In this document: positions 36,133-45,011 of the stretch, piece by piece | Layout of the letters: each line of letters begins with the position of its first letter | Position numbering within the stretch: position 1 is the stretch's first letter | NCBI RefSeq assembly: GCF_003545765.1 | Contig: NZ_QXIO01000001.1 | Coordinates: 1-64,000, forward strand | DNA length: 64,000 nt | Origin: Colwellia sp. RSH04 | GTDB taxonomy: Bacteria > Pseudomonadota > Gammaproteobacteria > Enterobacterales > Alteromonadaceae | Direction of reading: 5' to 3' | Notes under the pieces: model-generated | The model's database searches: none | The model's input: only the letters and a program-made list of their open reading frames with translations | What the model was told of the DNA's origin: nothing | Made by a program: the position numbers and the translations under genes

Positions 36133-37260
36133 CTACAAATAAATTAAACCATCTATTGCCGTTATACCTAATCCGGCAGCATTAGATAAATAAATAGTCG
36201 ACTTATCAAAGCATACACCGCCTGTAACGGGATCATATTTACCTAAACTTGGGCCGTCTAAATCAATTTTAGTGATACTACGGCTTTTTGCTAACGCCAA
36301 GTGCGCAGCAGCCGCTACTGCAATACTACCTTCTAACATACAGCCAATCATGCAAGGTATGTTCTTTGATTCACAATAGTCTGCAATTGCCACTGCTTGA
36401 GTAATACCCGCTGTTTTCATTAATTTAATGTTAATAATATCTGCTGCTTTTTGTTCAACTAAGTTTTTTATTTGGTTTAAATTAAATGCAGATTCATCAG
36501 CCATTATAGGTATTTCTGTTCGCTCAGTAATGTATTGTAAACCACTTATATCATCAGCTTTAACGGGCTGTTCTATCAGCTCAATAATCACATTATTATC
36601 AATGAAACATTGAGCAGCGTGCAAGGTTTGCTGTGCTGTCCATGCTTGATTTACATCTAATCTAATATCAACATTTTTACCAATTGCCTTATACAAGCGT
36701 ATAACTGATTTAATATCGTCATTTAGGTTATTGCCAACTTTAACTTTTAATACATCAAAACCTTGAGATATTGCCTTGTTTGAGTCGGCTAACATGCTAT
36801 CAAAATCATTCATGCTGATAGTGATATCTGTTTTCAACATCATTGGCTCGTCGCAACCACTAGTGAGAGGTTTAGATGAGTTAGTCATTAATAATGCTTG
36901 ATACAAGGGTAAATGATGTAATTGGCCATATAAATCAAAAAGAGCGATTTCTAGTGCGGCTTTGGCGCTGTTATGACATGGAATAACTTGTTGCAATTTA
37001 GCGGCTATTTGCCATGTATTTTCAATGTTGCTCCCCATTAACAGCGGGATAAATACCTTATTAATAACCTCAATCATGCTTGAATGACTATCACCTGTAA
37101 TTAAAGGTGTTTCAGGAGCAGAGCCATAGCCAACTTCGCCAGAATCCGTATGAATAACCACAACTAAGTCATCAATCTCAGTTACCGTGCGTAGTGAGGT
37201 TTTAAAAGGTGTCACTAACGGCACAGTAAGTTTAGCTAAACGAATATCAGTTATAATCAT
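36133..37260 (-). CDS. L-Ala-D/L-Glu epimerase (enolase superfamily dipeptide epimerase)
   Basis: Cytoplasmic magnesium enzyme that epimerises the L-Ala-D-Glu dipeptide from peptidoglycan. 375 residues. The acid-base lysines are in GFDVLKVKVGNN and DIINIKLMKTAGI. Metal ligands follow as DVNQAWT, ELIEQPV and IMADESAF. The N-terminal capping domain has RLAKLTVPLVTPFKTSLRTV, typical of the YcjG/YkfB group. Another dipeptide specificity in the same family is possible. The gap to the NlpC/P60 gene is nine bases, so co-transcription is near certain. Confidence 0.9.
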   Translation of the reverse strand: MIITDIRLAKLTVPLVTPFKTSLRTVTEIDDLVVVIHTDSGEVGYGSAPETPLITGDSHSSMIEVINKVFIPLLMGSNIENTWQIAAKLQQVIPCHNSAKAALEIALFDLYGQLHHLPLYQALLMTNSSKPLTSGCDEPMMLKTDITISMNDFDSMLADSNKAISQGFDVLKVKVGNNLNDDIKSVIRLYKAIGKNVDIRLDVNQAWTAQQTLHAAQCFIDNNVIIELIEQPVKADDISGLQYITERTEIPIMADESAFNLNQIKNLVEQKAADIINIKLMKTAGITQAVAIADYCESKNIPCMIGCMLEGSIAVAAAAHLALAKSRSITKIDLDGPSLGKYDPVTGGVCFDKSTIYLSNAAGLGITAIDGLIYL

Positions 37261-37269
37261 AACGACTTA

Positions 37270-38820
37270 TTATCTTTTAGTGGTTTTATTCATTAGATCA
37301 GCTTTATTAACAGGTTGAGTAATACGTTTAATCACACTAAGCTGATTAACATAATCCTTCAGTGGCAGTAACGGTGTTACAGATACGCCATTAAGTACTC
37401 CCTGATACAACTCGCCATTTCTTTGGACAACACTATAATCTTTAACATCATGAATTATATAGGGCTGGCCATTATCCATACCTAAAAACATCACCACATG
37501 ACCGGGTAAATAGAGTAAATCACCCACTTGTAAAGATTGTAAGCCCTCTTGTTTTTCACTATTTACCATGAGTGGCAGTGCTTTTTCTGAAGCTTGCTGC
37601 ACCAGTGAAAAACGTATGTTTTGGCCATAGTCACTTTTAGCTTGTTGACCTGAGTTCCTAGGCATTAACAAACCAAAGCTTTTATAAATCTCACCAATAA
37701 AGCCAGTGCAATCTCTGCCATTAAAGTCATGCCCCCAACCATAGCGCTCACCTAAAAACTTAAACGATTGCTTAATGATATTTTCTTGAGTCATTGCTAA
37801 CGTGCCTACAACAACATCCTTACTTTTAGGAATAGCTAACGCAGTAAATACTAACTTGCCAACTGAATTCTTGGCAGGAAACTGCACTATATAGTTGGCA
37901 TAAGGGTTTTGCCCATTAACATTATCAGGCTTTGCAATATCGAAAGTAGCGTAATCTGAACGAGCGATTATAGGTAAGCGAACGCCCATATCTAACTGTA
38001 ATAAACTCGATTCATTTTGTTGTGAATTCCTTGAAATATCAACAAAGACTTTACCACCTGTCACGGTTACAAAATGTTTTGCATTGATAAATTTTGATAT
38101 TTGTTCTTTTTCACCAATGGCTAAATCTTTTGCTGGCATCCAAGCAAGGTAATTATAAGCCTGAACTAACGCCCACAGGCCATCTTTACTTTTATGTAAT
38201 ACAGCAACAGCTTCACCAGGAAAAATACCACTTTCTTGAAAAAGATCTAACGCTTGGTCTATTTCACCATCATCATTTAATTTAAACGCACGTTGCCAGG
38301 TTGGAAATGTCCTTAATACAGAGCGTTGAATCACTAAAGCATAAGAAACAGCGTTTACTTCGTTAATGCCCGCTAGGTTGACATTATCACGCAGTTTTAA
38401 GTAATCCCCCTCAGTTAGTCGCGTTTTATTAGTGAAATAGCGCGCACTATTAGGAATGGAAATAATTTGATTCACTTTATCACTAAGTGTCGACTTGGTT
38501 AGTTCTAGGGCTGTTGCTAATGGATCTTCAATATATGGGTTTGAATGAACTAGCGCCTGATTAAAGGCACTAATTTCATGCTTACTCATTAAGCGTTTAT
38601 CTTTATCTGATAATTTATTTAACCAATAATCAACGGTGAGGTGTTTCTCTTCGATGGCTATAACATCAGTTTCAAAAGCGATCTTCTTCGACGGTTGACT
38701 TTGAGCTGAGAGTGAAAAGCTCGTTAACCCTCCGATAAAAACGATGCACATTAAATTGAGCAATATGCTTTTATTAAACTCAACACGTTTTGTCATAGAT
38801 AAATTACTCTTATTTTTCAC
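37270..38820 (-). CDS. NlpC/P60 murein peptidase with SH3 domains (YkfC-like)
   Basis: 516 residues. An N-terminal membrane segment or signal (about 18-38) is followed by SH3b-type domains (about 180-330) and the C-terminal NlpC/P60 domain. The catalytic triad appears as cysteine in GRDCTGFIGEIY, histidine in LPGHVVMFLG and histidine in YIIHDVKDY. YkfC-type enzymes release L-Ala-D-Glu from murein peptides, the exact substrate of the adjacent epimerase. First gene of a three-gene unit with the epimerase and L,D-transpeptidase-like protein. It is divergent from lysA. Confidence 0.88.
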   Translation of the reverse strand: MKNKSNLSMTKRVEFNKSILLNLMCIVFIGGLTSFSLSAQSQPSKKIAFETDVIAIEEKHLTVDYWLNKLSDKDKRLMSKHEISAFNQALVHSNPYIEDPLATALELTKSTLSDKVNQIISIPNSARYFTNKTRLTEGDYLKLRDNVNLAGINEVNAVSYALVIQRSVLRTFPTWQRAFKLNDDGEIDQALDLFQESGIFPGEAVAVLHKSKDGLWALVQAYNYLAWMPAKDLAIGEKEQISKFINAKHFVTVTGGKVFVDISRNSQQNESSLLQLDMGVRLPIIARSDYATFDIAKPDNVNGQNPYANYIVQFPAKNSVGKLVFTALAIPKSKDVVVGTLAMTQENIIKQSFKFLGERYGWGHDFNGRDCTGFIGEIYKSFGLLMPRNSGQQAKSDYGQNIRFSLVQQASEKALPLMVNSEKQEGLQSLQVGDLLYLPGHVVMFLGMDNGQPYIIHDVKDYSVVQRNGELYQGVLNGVSVTPLLPLKDYVNQLSVIKRITQPVNKADLMNKTTKR

Positions 38821-38984
38821 GGCCTACCCTTTAAGAATGGTTAAATATGCGTTAAAGCATAAGTCATACCCCTTGAATATAATGACGAGTTGGCATAAAT
38901 TACTCAAGCATATTAGCATAGCTAACTCTTTATCATTTCAGTTTCATACTTGATGCTCACGACCATAAGGCTAAATAATTACTC

Positions 38985-40250
38985 ATGACGGCAGCAAAGC
39001 ACTTTCCCTATATAAATTCGCACATGTTTACTGAACAAGTAGCCATTAAAGAAATAGCCAAACAAGTCGGAACTCCTTTTTATTGTTATTCTCAAAATGC
39101 CATTGAAGAGAATTACTTAAGTTATCAGCAAGCCTTTGCTAAACAAGATGCATTAATTTGTTATGCCGTAAAAGCAAATGGTAACCAAGCGGTATTGACC
39201 ACCTTAGCCAAATTAGGCTCTGGTGCTGATGTTGTCTCTGTGGGTGAAATAAAACGTGCATTGAGTGCTGGTATTCCTGCGCAAAAAATCGTTTATTCCG
39301 GAGTGGCGAAATCTGAAAGTGAAATAGAATTTGCCTTAGACCAAGGTATTTTCCAATTTAATGTTGAATCTGAGCCTGAACTTGAGTTAATTTCTCAAGT
39401 AGCTAGTCGCTTAAATACAACAGCAGCCATAGCTTTTCGTATTAACCCTGACGTATGCGCACAAACACACGAAAAAATATCAACAGGCAAAGCAGAAAAT
39501 AAATTTGGCGTACCTATTTCTAAGGCACGTTTAGCTTACAAGCGAGCAGCTTCATTACCTGCCATTAAAGTGCAAGGGGTTGATGTACACATTGGCTCTC
39601 AACTAACTCAATTAGCTCCTTTTTCTGAAGCCTTTGATCGCGTAGCTGAACTAGTTACTCAGTTAAAAGCAGATGGTCATGATATTACTGTGGTTGATAT
39701 TGGTGGTGGCCTTGGCATTGACTATCAAGGTGAGCAAGTACCCACTAAAGCAGAGTACGCACAAGTGGTAAGTGATGCATTAGCGCATTTAACTTGCCAA
39801 ATTGTCATTGAGCCGGGTCGTTCATTATTAGGCGATGCAGGTATATTAGTATCGAGTGTTGTTTTTGTAAAACATGGTGAAGAGCGTGAGTTTTTAATGC
39901 TTGATGCTGGCATGAATGATTTACTTAGACCCAGTTTGTACGATGCTTATCATGACATTTTAGCCGTTAATAATAGCCAAACAGAGCAGCAAAAATACGA
40001 CATTGTCGGCCCAGTGTGCGAAACAGGTGACACCTTTGCCAAATCAAGAGAGGTTAATCGTTCAAAAGCAGGCGATCTTATCGCGATTATGAGTTGCGGT
40101 GCCTATGGCGCAGTAATGGCGTCTAATTACAATGCTCGACTAACCGTACCAGAAGTGCTGGTGAGCAAGAATAATTTTGCCGTTATTCGTAAAAGACCTA
40201 GGTATGATGATTTAATTAAGCAAGACATTGTGCCTGATTGGTTAAGCTAA
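38985..40250 (+). CDS. lysA: Diaminopimelate decarboxylase
   Basis: PLP enzyme that makes L-lysine from meso-diaminopimelate. 421 residues, alanine-racemase-fold. The PLP lysine is in ICYAVKANGNQAVL. GSGADVVSVGEIKRAL, DVHIGSQLTQL, DIGGGLGIDYQGE and VGPVCETGDTFAKSREV (active-site Cys-Glu) are diagnostic. It stands alone on this strand, but divergent from a murein-peptide unit whose products could feed it with diaminopimelate. No ribosome-binding site of note. Confidence 0.95.
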   Translation: MTAAKHFPYINSHMFTEQVAIKEIAKQVGTPFYCYSQNAIEENYLSYQQAFAKQDALICYAVKANGNQAVLTTLAKLGSGADVVSVGEIKRALSAGIPAQKIVYSGVAKSESEIEFALDQGIFQFNVESEPELELISQVASRLNTTAAIAFRINPDVCAQTHEKISTGKAENKFGVPISKARLAYKRAASLPAIKVQGVDVHIGSQLTQLAPFSEAFDRVAELVTQLKADGHDITVVDIGGGLGIDYQGEQVPTKAEYAQVVSDALAHLTCQIVIEPGRSLLGDAGILVSSVVFVKHGEEREFLMLDAGMNDLLRPSLYDAYHDILAVNNSQTEQQKYDIVGPVCETGDTFAKSREVNRSKAGDLIAIMSCGAYGAVMASNYNARLTVPEVLVSKNNFAVIRKRPRYDDLIKQDIVPDWLS

Positions 40251-40313
40251 TTTCATTGTTTATCTTAGCAAGCAATATAGATAAAAAGAAAACACTAGCA
40301 ATCAAATAAGCGT

Positions 40314-40344
40314 GAGTAAGGGGTAGCTAGCCTCCCCCTTACTC
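40314..40344. terminator. Hairpin between lysA and the rhodanese gene
   Basis: GAGTAAGGGG (40314-40323) pairs perfectly with CCCCTTACTC (40335-40344). No U-tract follows on either strand, so it may be a weak terminator for the two convergent genes. Confidence 0.5.
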
Positions 40345-40387
40345 TAAACATCTCTCGCTATTACATATCGAGTTATTACATATCGAA

Positions 40388-40735
40388 TTATTCACACGCC
40401 TGACAAATATCCTCTAATTGACAGGTAATAACAAACACATTCTCGTAACCTACACGCTTAAGCTGCTCAGCAGCAAAACATGCTCTAGCACCTGTTGCGC
40501 AATGCAAGTAAATCGGTTTGTCCGCATCAGGGAACTTTTGCAGCACTTGCATTTCTAATAACCCACGTGGAATATTAATCGCATTGTTTGCTGATTTTTG
40601 CGCAAATTCTGCTGGCTCTCTCACATCAATGATTATGCCGTCATTTTGTTGGCAATCAGCCGCTGCTTTTTCAGCATTTACAATCGTAATTTCAGCTTTA
40701 ATCGTGGCAACAATTTCAGGGATAGTTTTTAACAT
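40388..40735 (-). CDS. Rhodanese-like sulfurtransferase
   Basis: 115 residues with one rhodanese domain: DGIIIDVREPAEFAQKS, AINIPRGLLEM and the active-site loop PIYLHCATGARACFA with the persulfide-forming cysteine. It likely carries sulfane sulfur from a donor to an acceptor. It is followed upstream on the same strand by a DUF2892 membrane protein, and divergent from an ArsR-type repressor with cysteines like those in BigR and SqrR, which suggests control by persulfides. Cysteines in ITCQLEDICQACE at the end are unusual. Confidence 0.88.
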   Translation of the reverse strand: MLKTIPEIVATIKAEITIVNAEKAAADCQQNDGIIIDVREPAEFAQKSANNAINIPRGLLEMQVLQKFPDADKPIYLHCATGARACFAAEQLKRVGYENVFVITCQLEDICQACE

Positions 40736-40785
40736 AATTATTTTCCTTACTTACAGAGTAAGCTCTGTATTTCAATCTTAAGACA

Positions 40786-40989
40786 TTAACTGCAATTACG
40801 ACTTTCTTGTAAGCCAAGCTTTCTCAAAATAGTCATCATTAAGCACCACTTAGTAAATGATGATTGAATTAAATTAACGGCAATGAAAACCGTGAACCAT
40901 AACCAGTTCATTGAAATATTCACCGCTAAGTATAGCGACAACAAAATCATAATACCTGCGATCAATCTTAGTGCTTCATTTACTGTCAT
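40786..40989 (-). CDS. DUF2892 inner-membrane protein
   Basis: 67 residues with two hydrophobic helices (LIAGIMILLSLYLAVNISMN and LWFTVFIAVNLIQSSFTKWC). The motif NEALRLIAG at the N-terminus and the SSFTKWC turn match DUF2892 proteins, which resemble the membrane part of E. coli YgaP. In YgaP the rhodanese and the membrane part are one protein; here they are two genes on one strand, rhodanese downstream. The function is inferred to be linked to sulfur handling. Confidence 0.8.
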   Translation of the reverse strand: MTVNEALRLIAGIMILLSLYLAVNISMNWLWFTVFIAVNLIQSSFTKWCLMMTILRKLGLQESRNCS

Positions 40990-41153
40990 AGTAGTACTCC
41001 TCGTTTAGGCATGGCTTAGTTTTAGCTTATATATAGCTTAGTTTTGACTAATATTTATAGTGCCGTTTTAACCTATCAATAGCTCAGCTATTAGCCTGAA
41101 AATTAAACTTAGTTATAGGCAAAAAAACTTATCACCATTACATTAGCAATCTC

Positions 41154-41170
41154 TAATATTTTATATATTA
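41154..41170. promoter_or_regulatory. Possible operator of the ArsR-type repressor
   Basis: TAATATTTTATATATTA has dyad ends TAATAT / ATATTA and lies in the divergent region between the DUF2892 gene and the ArsR gene. ArsR/BigR repressors bind such AT-rich dyads. A second dyad, AGCTTATATATAGCT, lies near 41023-41037. Pattern only. Confidence 0.4.
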
Positions 41171-41241
41171 GCCTTTACTAATTTAGAAAACAACTATAAA
41201 CTTAATAAAAATTAAATAACCATTATGTTGAGCGTTAATCG

Positions 41242-41550
41242 ATGAACACCGAACAACAAGAACTTAAACAGAATGCGATACAAGTCGCTGACATGCTTAA
41301 AAAACTATCAAACCCTTATCGGTTAATGATTTTATGTTGTATCAGCGAGCATGAGCTCACAGTAAGTGAATTAAATGAGCAAATTGATTTATCGCAATCT
41401 GCGTTATCCCAACATTTAGCTAAATTAAGAGAAAGTAATATCGTATCAACACGTCGTGAATCCCAAACTATTTACTACCGCGTCGCCAATGAACAAATCA
41501 AAGAACTGCTGGTTATTTTGCAAGAAAAGTTTTGCCATAAAGCTGATTAG
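41242..41550 (+). CDS. ArsR-family repressor, BigR/YgaV/SqrR-like
   Basis: 102 residues with a winged helix: LKKLSNPYRLMILCCISEHE, then LTVSELNEQIDLSQSALSQH for the recognition helix and QTIYYRVANEQ for the wing. The cysteines in LMILCC (about residue 36) and EKFCHKAD near the C-terminus fit the two-cysteine pattern of the BigR/SqrR persulfide sensors. It is divergent from rhodanese-DUF2892 and upstream of an RND pump with adaptor. It likely represses both when reactive sulfur is low. A metal-sensing ArsR is a less likely alternative. Confidence 0.85.
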   Translation: MNTEQQELKQNAIQVADMLKKLSNPYRLMILCCISEHELTVSELNEQIDLSQSALSQHLAKLRESNIVSTRRESQTIYYRVANEQIKELLVILQEKFCHKAD

Positions 41551-41605
41551 TTAGCATCTTACATCATTAATTATTTTCAAAAATCTTAACCATAGTGAAC
41601 ATGAT

Positions 41606-44600
41606 ATGAATACAGCCACTAATACAACAAGTAGATTTTTAGCTTATGTACTACAAAGTAAGTTACCACTATTTGTGCTGATTTTATCGATTATTGCCGG
41701 CATGTTGGCACTAAAATTTACTCCCCGTGAAGAAGAGCCGCAAATTGTTGTCCCTATGATAGACGTTATGGTGCAAGCACCTGGGGTCAGTGCCAAACAA
41801 ATAGAACGCTTAGTGACTACACCACTAGAAAAATTACTTGCTCAGGTTAATGGTGTCGAACACATTTATTCGGTCAGTAAAGAAAGCCAAGCGGTTGTGA
41901 CCTTAAGGTTTCATGTTGGTGAAAGTAGAGAGCGTTCGTTATTAAACACTTATAATAAACTCCACTCAAACACCGATAAAATTCCTGCAATTGTTCAGCA
42001 TTGGCAAGTTAAACCCATAGAAGTAGACGATGTACCTATTTTAATGTTGGGACTGTGGAGTTCTGATAGCAAAAAAGTCGATGACTTTACACTAAGGCGC
42101 CTAGCTGAAGAAGTCTCTATTCATCTACAGGCTATTGAAAATACCAGTGAAGTAAACATTACTGCCGGTAGAACAAGAGAAATTCAAATTAATGTTATAC
42201 CCGAGCAATTGGCTGCTAGGCAGTTATCAATGCAAGAAATTGTTCAAGCTATTCAATCATCAAATCAATTATCCCATATTGGAAATATTGCCCTAGAAAA
42301 TGAAAGTGTTGCCCTACAAAGTGGAGATGTTTATCGCGATACAGCAAGCTTAGCTTCAACGCCAATTAGTGTTATTGATGGTAGTGTGGTGATGCTAAAA
42401 GATGTCGCCACAATTACCGATGGCCCTAGTGAGCAAAATCATTACTCATGGATAGATTTTGCTGCAAATGTTCAACAACAAGCATCAAGTGATAACCCAT
42501 TAGTCACCTTAAGTATCGCGAAACAAGCGGGCAGTAATGCCGTTTCTGTGGCTAAATCCGTGCATCAAGTCATGGCTGATTTGCAAGAGAAAATATTTCC
42601 CGAATCAGTACAGCTGGTCACATTGAGAGATTATGGCCAAACTGCCAACGAAAAGGTCAATAACTTAACAACAAGTCTTGCCTTTGCAGTATTTACTGTG
42701 GTGGTTTTTATAGGGGTTTTTCTAGGCTGGCGCTCAGCAGTTGTGGTTGGGCTTGCCGTGCCTATTTGCTATGGCATCACGCTCGCTTTAGATTTAGCCT
42801 TTGGTTACACCATAAACCGTGTCACCCTCTTCGCTCTTATCTTGTCTTTAGGCTTATTAGTTGATGATCCTATTACGGGCGTTGATAATATCGAGCGCTA
42901 TTTAAAACGAAAAAAAGCCTCTCTCACCGATAACATTGTTGGCGCTATCAATGAAATTCGCGTGCCCTTATTTATGTCGACTATCACCATAGTGTTAGCT
43001 TTTTTACCCCTAGCCTTTATAACAGGCATGATGGGTCCTTACATGGCGCCGATGGCATTTAACGTACCTTTAAGTGTAATTAGCTCAACGCTTGTTGCCT
43101 TTTTAGTGACGCCTTGGCTGGCAGCCAAATTTATCAAAGCCCCCAAGCAAGATAATTCAGCCGTTAACACCTCAGTGGAACAAACAGGTTTTACGCGCTT
43201 TTATCGTAAAATATTAACGCCCCTACTTGACGATAAACGCAAAGGAAAAACTGCACTTTGGTTAGTGCTAGCCTTATTTATACTTGCCGCAATGTTACCC
43301 GTACTTAGGCTCGTTCCGCTTAAACTATTACCCTATGATAATAAAAATGAAGTACAAATTATTATCGATATGCCTGAATCTGCAAGCCTTGAGCAAACGG
43401 CTGCCATGGCTAAAAAAGTCTCACTTATAACTCAACAATTACCTGAAGTTGTCGCCATTGCAAGCTATGTAGGTCTGCCCTCTCCGATTGATTTTAACGG
43501 AATGGTTAGGCAATATTATCAGCGTCATGCCAACAATTTAGCCGATTTGCGATTAACCTTATTAGATAAAAGTGAGCGAGAGCATCAATCGCACGGAATT
43601 GTTTTGCGTTTACGTGCTTTACTGGCTCCACTAAACAAAACACTCGAATCAGGCAACATCAACATAAAAGTGGTTGAAGTACCACCTGGCCCACCGGTAT
43701 TAAGTACTTTAGTTGCTGAAGTATATGGCAATGAGTTTACCGATTACGATGCATTACGACATGCTTCAAAAACCGTAGCCACAAGACTAAAAGCAGAGCC
43801 ACATGTGGTAGAAGTTGATACCACCGTGGGTGATGCACAAACACTACAGCGCTTTGTCACCGATAAAACTAAGGCGGCCTTATCTGGTGTTTCAACACAA
43901 AATATTAATCAAGTACTCAATATTGCTAACCAAGGTGAAGTCGTTAGTTATTTGCACTTAGAGCAAGAAGCCACACCACTTGCAATTAAATTAAAGCTCG
44001 CCCTTGATGAGCGAGAAACATTATCCAGCTTATCTAGCATAACGGTAAAAGGCGAAGCAGGTATAGTGCAAAGCCAAACTCCACAAGGAATAGATATGGC
44101 ACCACAGTCTATTGTGTCACTAGGTGAGTTAGGTCAATTTGAAAAATCTGTTAGTGATAACGTTATTTTTCGCAAAGACTTAAAACCGGTTGTGTACGTT
44201 ACCGCCGATATATCAGGTAGAACACCTGCAGAAGTTATTGCAGATATCACCAGTGACTTGCAGCCAGCGCATATTCTTAATGAAAAAACCTCAACTCAAG
44301 TTAATGAAACCTCCCCGCATTGGTCATCGCGAACATTCTTAACCAGCGGTGCTAAACAGTATTGGCAATTACCTGAAGATATCAACTTATCGTTTAGTGG
44401 CGAGGGTGAGTGGCGCATTACCATTAGAGTATTTCGTGATATGGGGTTAGCCTTTGCCTTTGCTTTAACCGCTATATTTATCGTACTGCGTATTCAAACT
44501 GGCTCGGCGGCATTGTCTGGCATCATTATGTCAGCCATTCCTTTAACGGTTATTGGTATCATGCCAGGCTTTTTCTTATTGAATCAATTCGGCGAAAGAG

Positions 44601-45010
44601 AAATCGCTGGTGCACCTGAGCCCGTACTTTTCACCGCAACAGCCATGATTGGCATGATTGCACTTGCAGGCATCGTTGTACGTAACTCTCTTATTTTAAT
44701 TGAGTTTATTAACCAAGCCCAACAACAAGGGCTGACCATTAAAGAGTCATTATTACAAGCAGGGGCTGTACGTATGCGCCCTGTGTTATTAACCGCAGGA
44801 ACCACATTATTAGGGAACTTAATTATCACGTTAGATCCTGTGTTTAGTGGTCTTGCTATCGCCATTATCTTTGGCATTATTTCTTCTACCATATTTACCT
44901 TGTTAGTTGTGCCTATTGTCTACTCATTAGTATTTGATAAAGCTGATAACAAAACCGCACACGTAGAAAACCAACCCGTATCAAAAATTACTGACACGCA
45001 AAAGGTGTAA
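41606..45010 (+). CDS. RND efflux transporter, inner-membrane subunit
   Basis: 1134 residues, proton-driven exporter subunit. There are two large periplasmic loops and twelve helices, as in the AcrB/MexB fold. The opening is LAYVLQSKLPLFVLILSII, then VPMIDVMVQAPGVSAKQIE. Helix 4 has LGLLVDDPITGVDNIERYL with the paired acidic residues of the proton relay; helix 10-11 has IALAGIVVRNSLILIEFI. It is followed one base after its stop by the adaptor gene. An outer-membrane partner is not here. Its placement behind a BigR-like repressor and beside a rhodanese makes sulfur-species or toxic-organic export plausible; the substrate is unknown. Confidence 0.92.
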   Translation: MNTATNTTSRFLAYVLQSKLPLFVLILSIIAGMLALKFTPREEEPQIVVPMIDVMVQAPGVSAKQIERLVTTPLEKLLAQVNGVEHIYSVSKESQAVVTLRFHVGESRERSLLNTYNKLHSNTDKIPAIVQHWQVKPIEVDDVPILMLGLWSSDSKKVDDFTLRRLAEEVSIHLQAIENTSEVNITAGRTREIQINVIPEQLAARQLSMQEIVQAIQSSNQLSHIGNIALENESVALQSGDVYRDTASLASTPISVIDGSVVMLKDVATITDGPSEQNHYSWIDFAANVQQQASSDNPLVTLSIAKQAGSNAVSVAKSVHQVMADLQEKIFPESVQLVTLRDYGQTANEKVNNLTTSLAFAVFTVVVFIGVFLGWRSAVVVGLAVPICYGITLALDLAFGYTINRVTLFALILSLGLLVDDPITGVDNIERYLKRKKASLTDNIVGAINEIRVPLFMSTITIVLAFLPLAFITGMMGPYMAPMAFNVPLSVISSTLVAFLVTPWLAAKFIKAPKQDNSAVNTSVEQTGFTRFYRKILTPLLDDKRKGKTALWLVLALFILAAMLPVLRLVPLKLLPYDNKNEVQIIIDMPESASLEQTAAMAKKVSLITQQLPEVVAIASYVGLPSPIDFNGMVRQYYQRHANNLADLRLTLLDKSEREHQSHGIVLRLRALLAPLNKTLESGNINIKVVEVPPGPPVLSTLVAEVYGNEFTDYDALRHASKTVATRLKAEPHVVEVDTTVGDAQTLQRFVTDKTKAALSGVSTQNINQVLNIANQGEVVSYLHLEQEATPLAIKLKLALDERETLSSLSSITVKGEAGIVQSQTPQGIDMAPQSIVSLGELGQFEKSVSDNVIFRKDLKPVVYVTADISGRTPAEVIADITSDLQPAHILNEKTSTQVNETSPHWSSRTFLTSGAKQYWQLPEDINLSFSGEGEWRITIRVFRDMGLAFAFALTAIFIVLRIQTGSAALSGIIMSAIPLTVIGIMPGFFLLNQFGEREIAGAPEPVLFTATAMIGMIALAGIVVRNSLILIEFINQAQQQGLTIKESLLQAGAVRMRPVLLTAGTTLLGNLIITLDPVFSGLAIAIIFGIISSTIFTLLVVPIVYSLVFDKADNKTAHVENQPVSKITDTQKV

Positions 45011-45011
45011 C

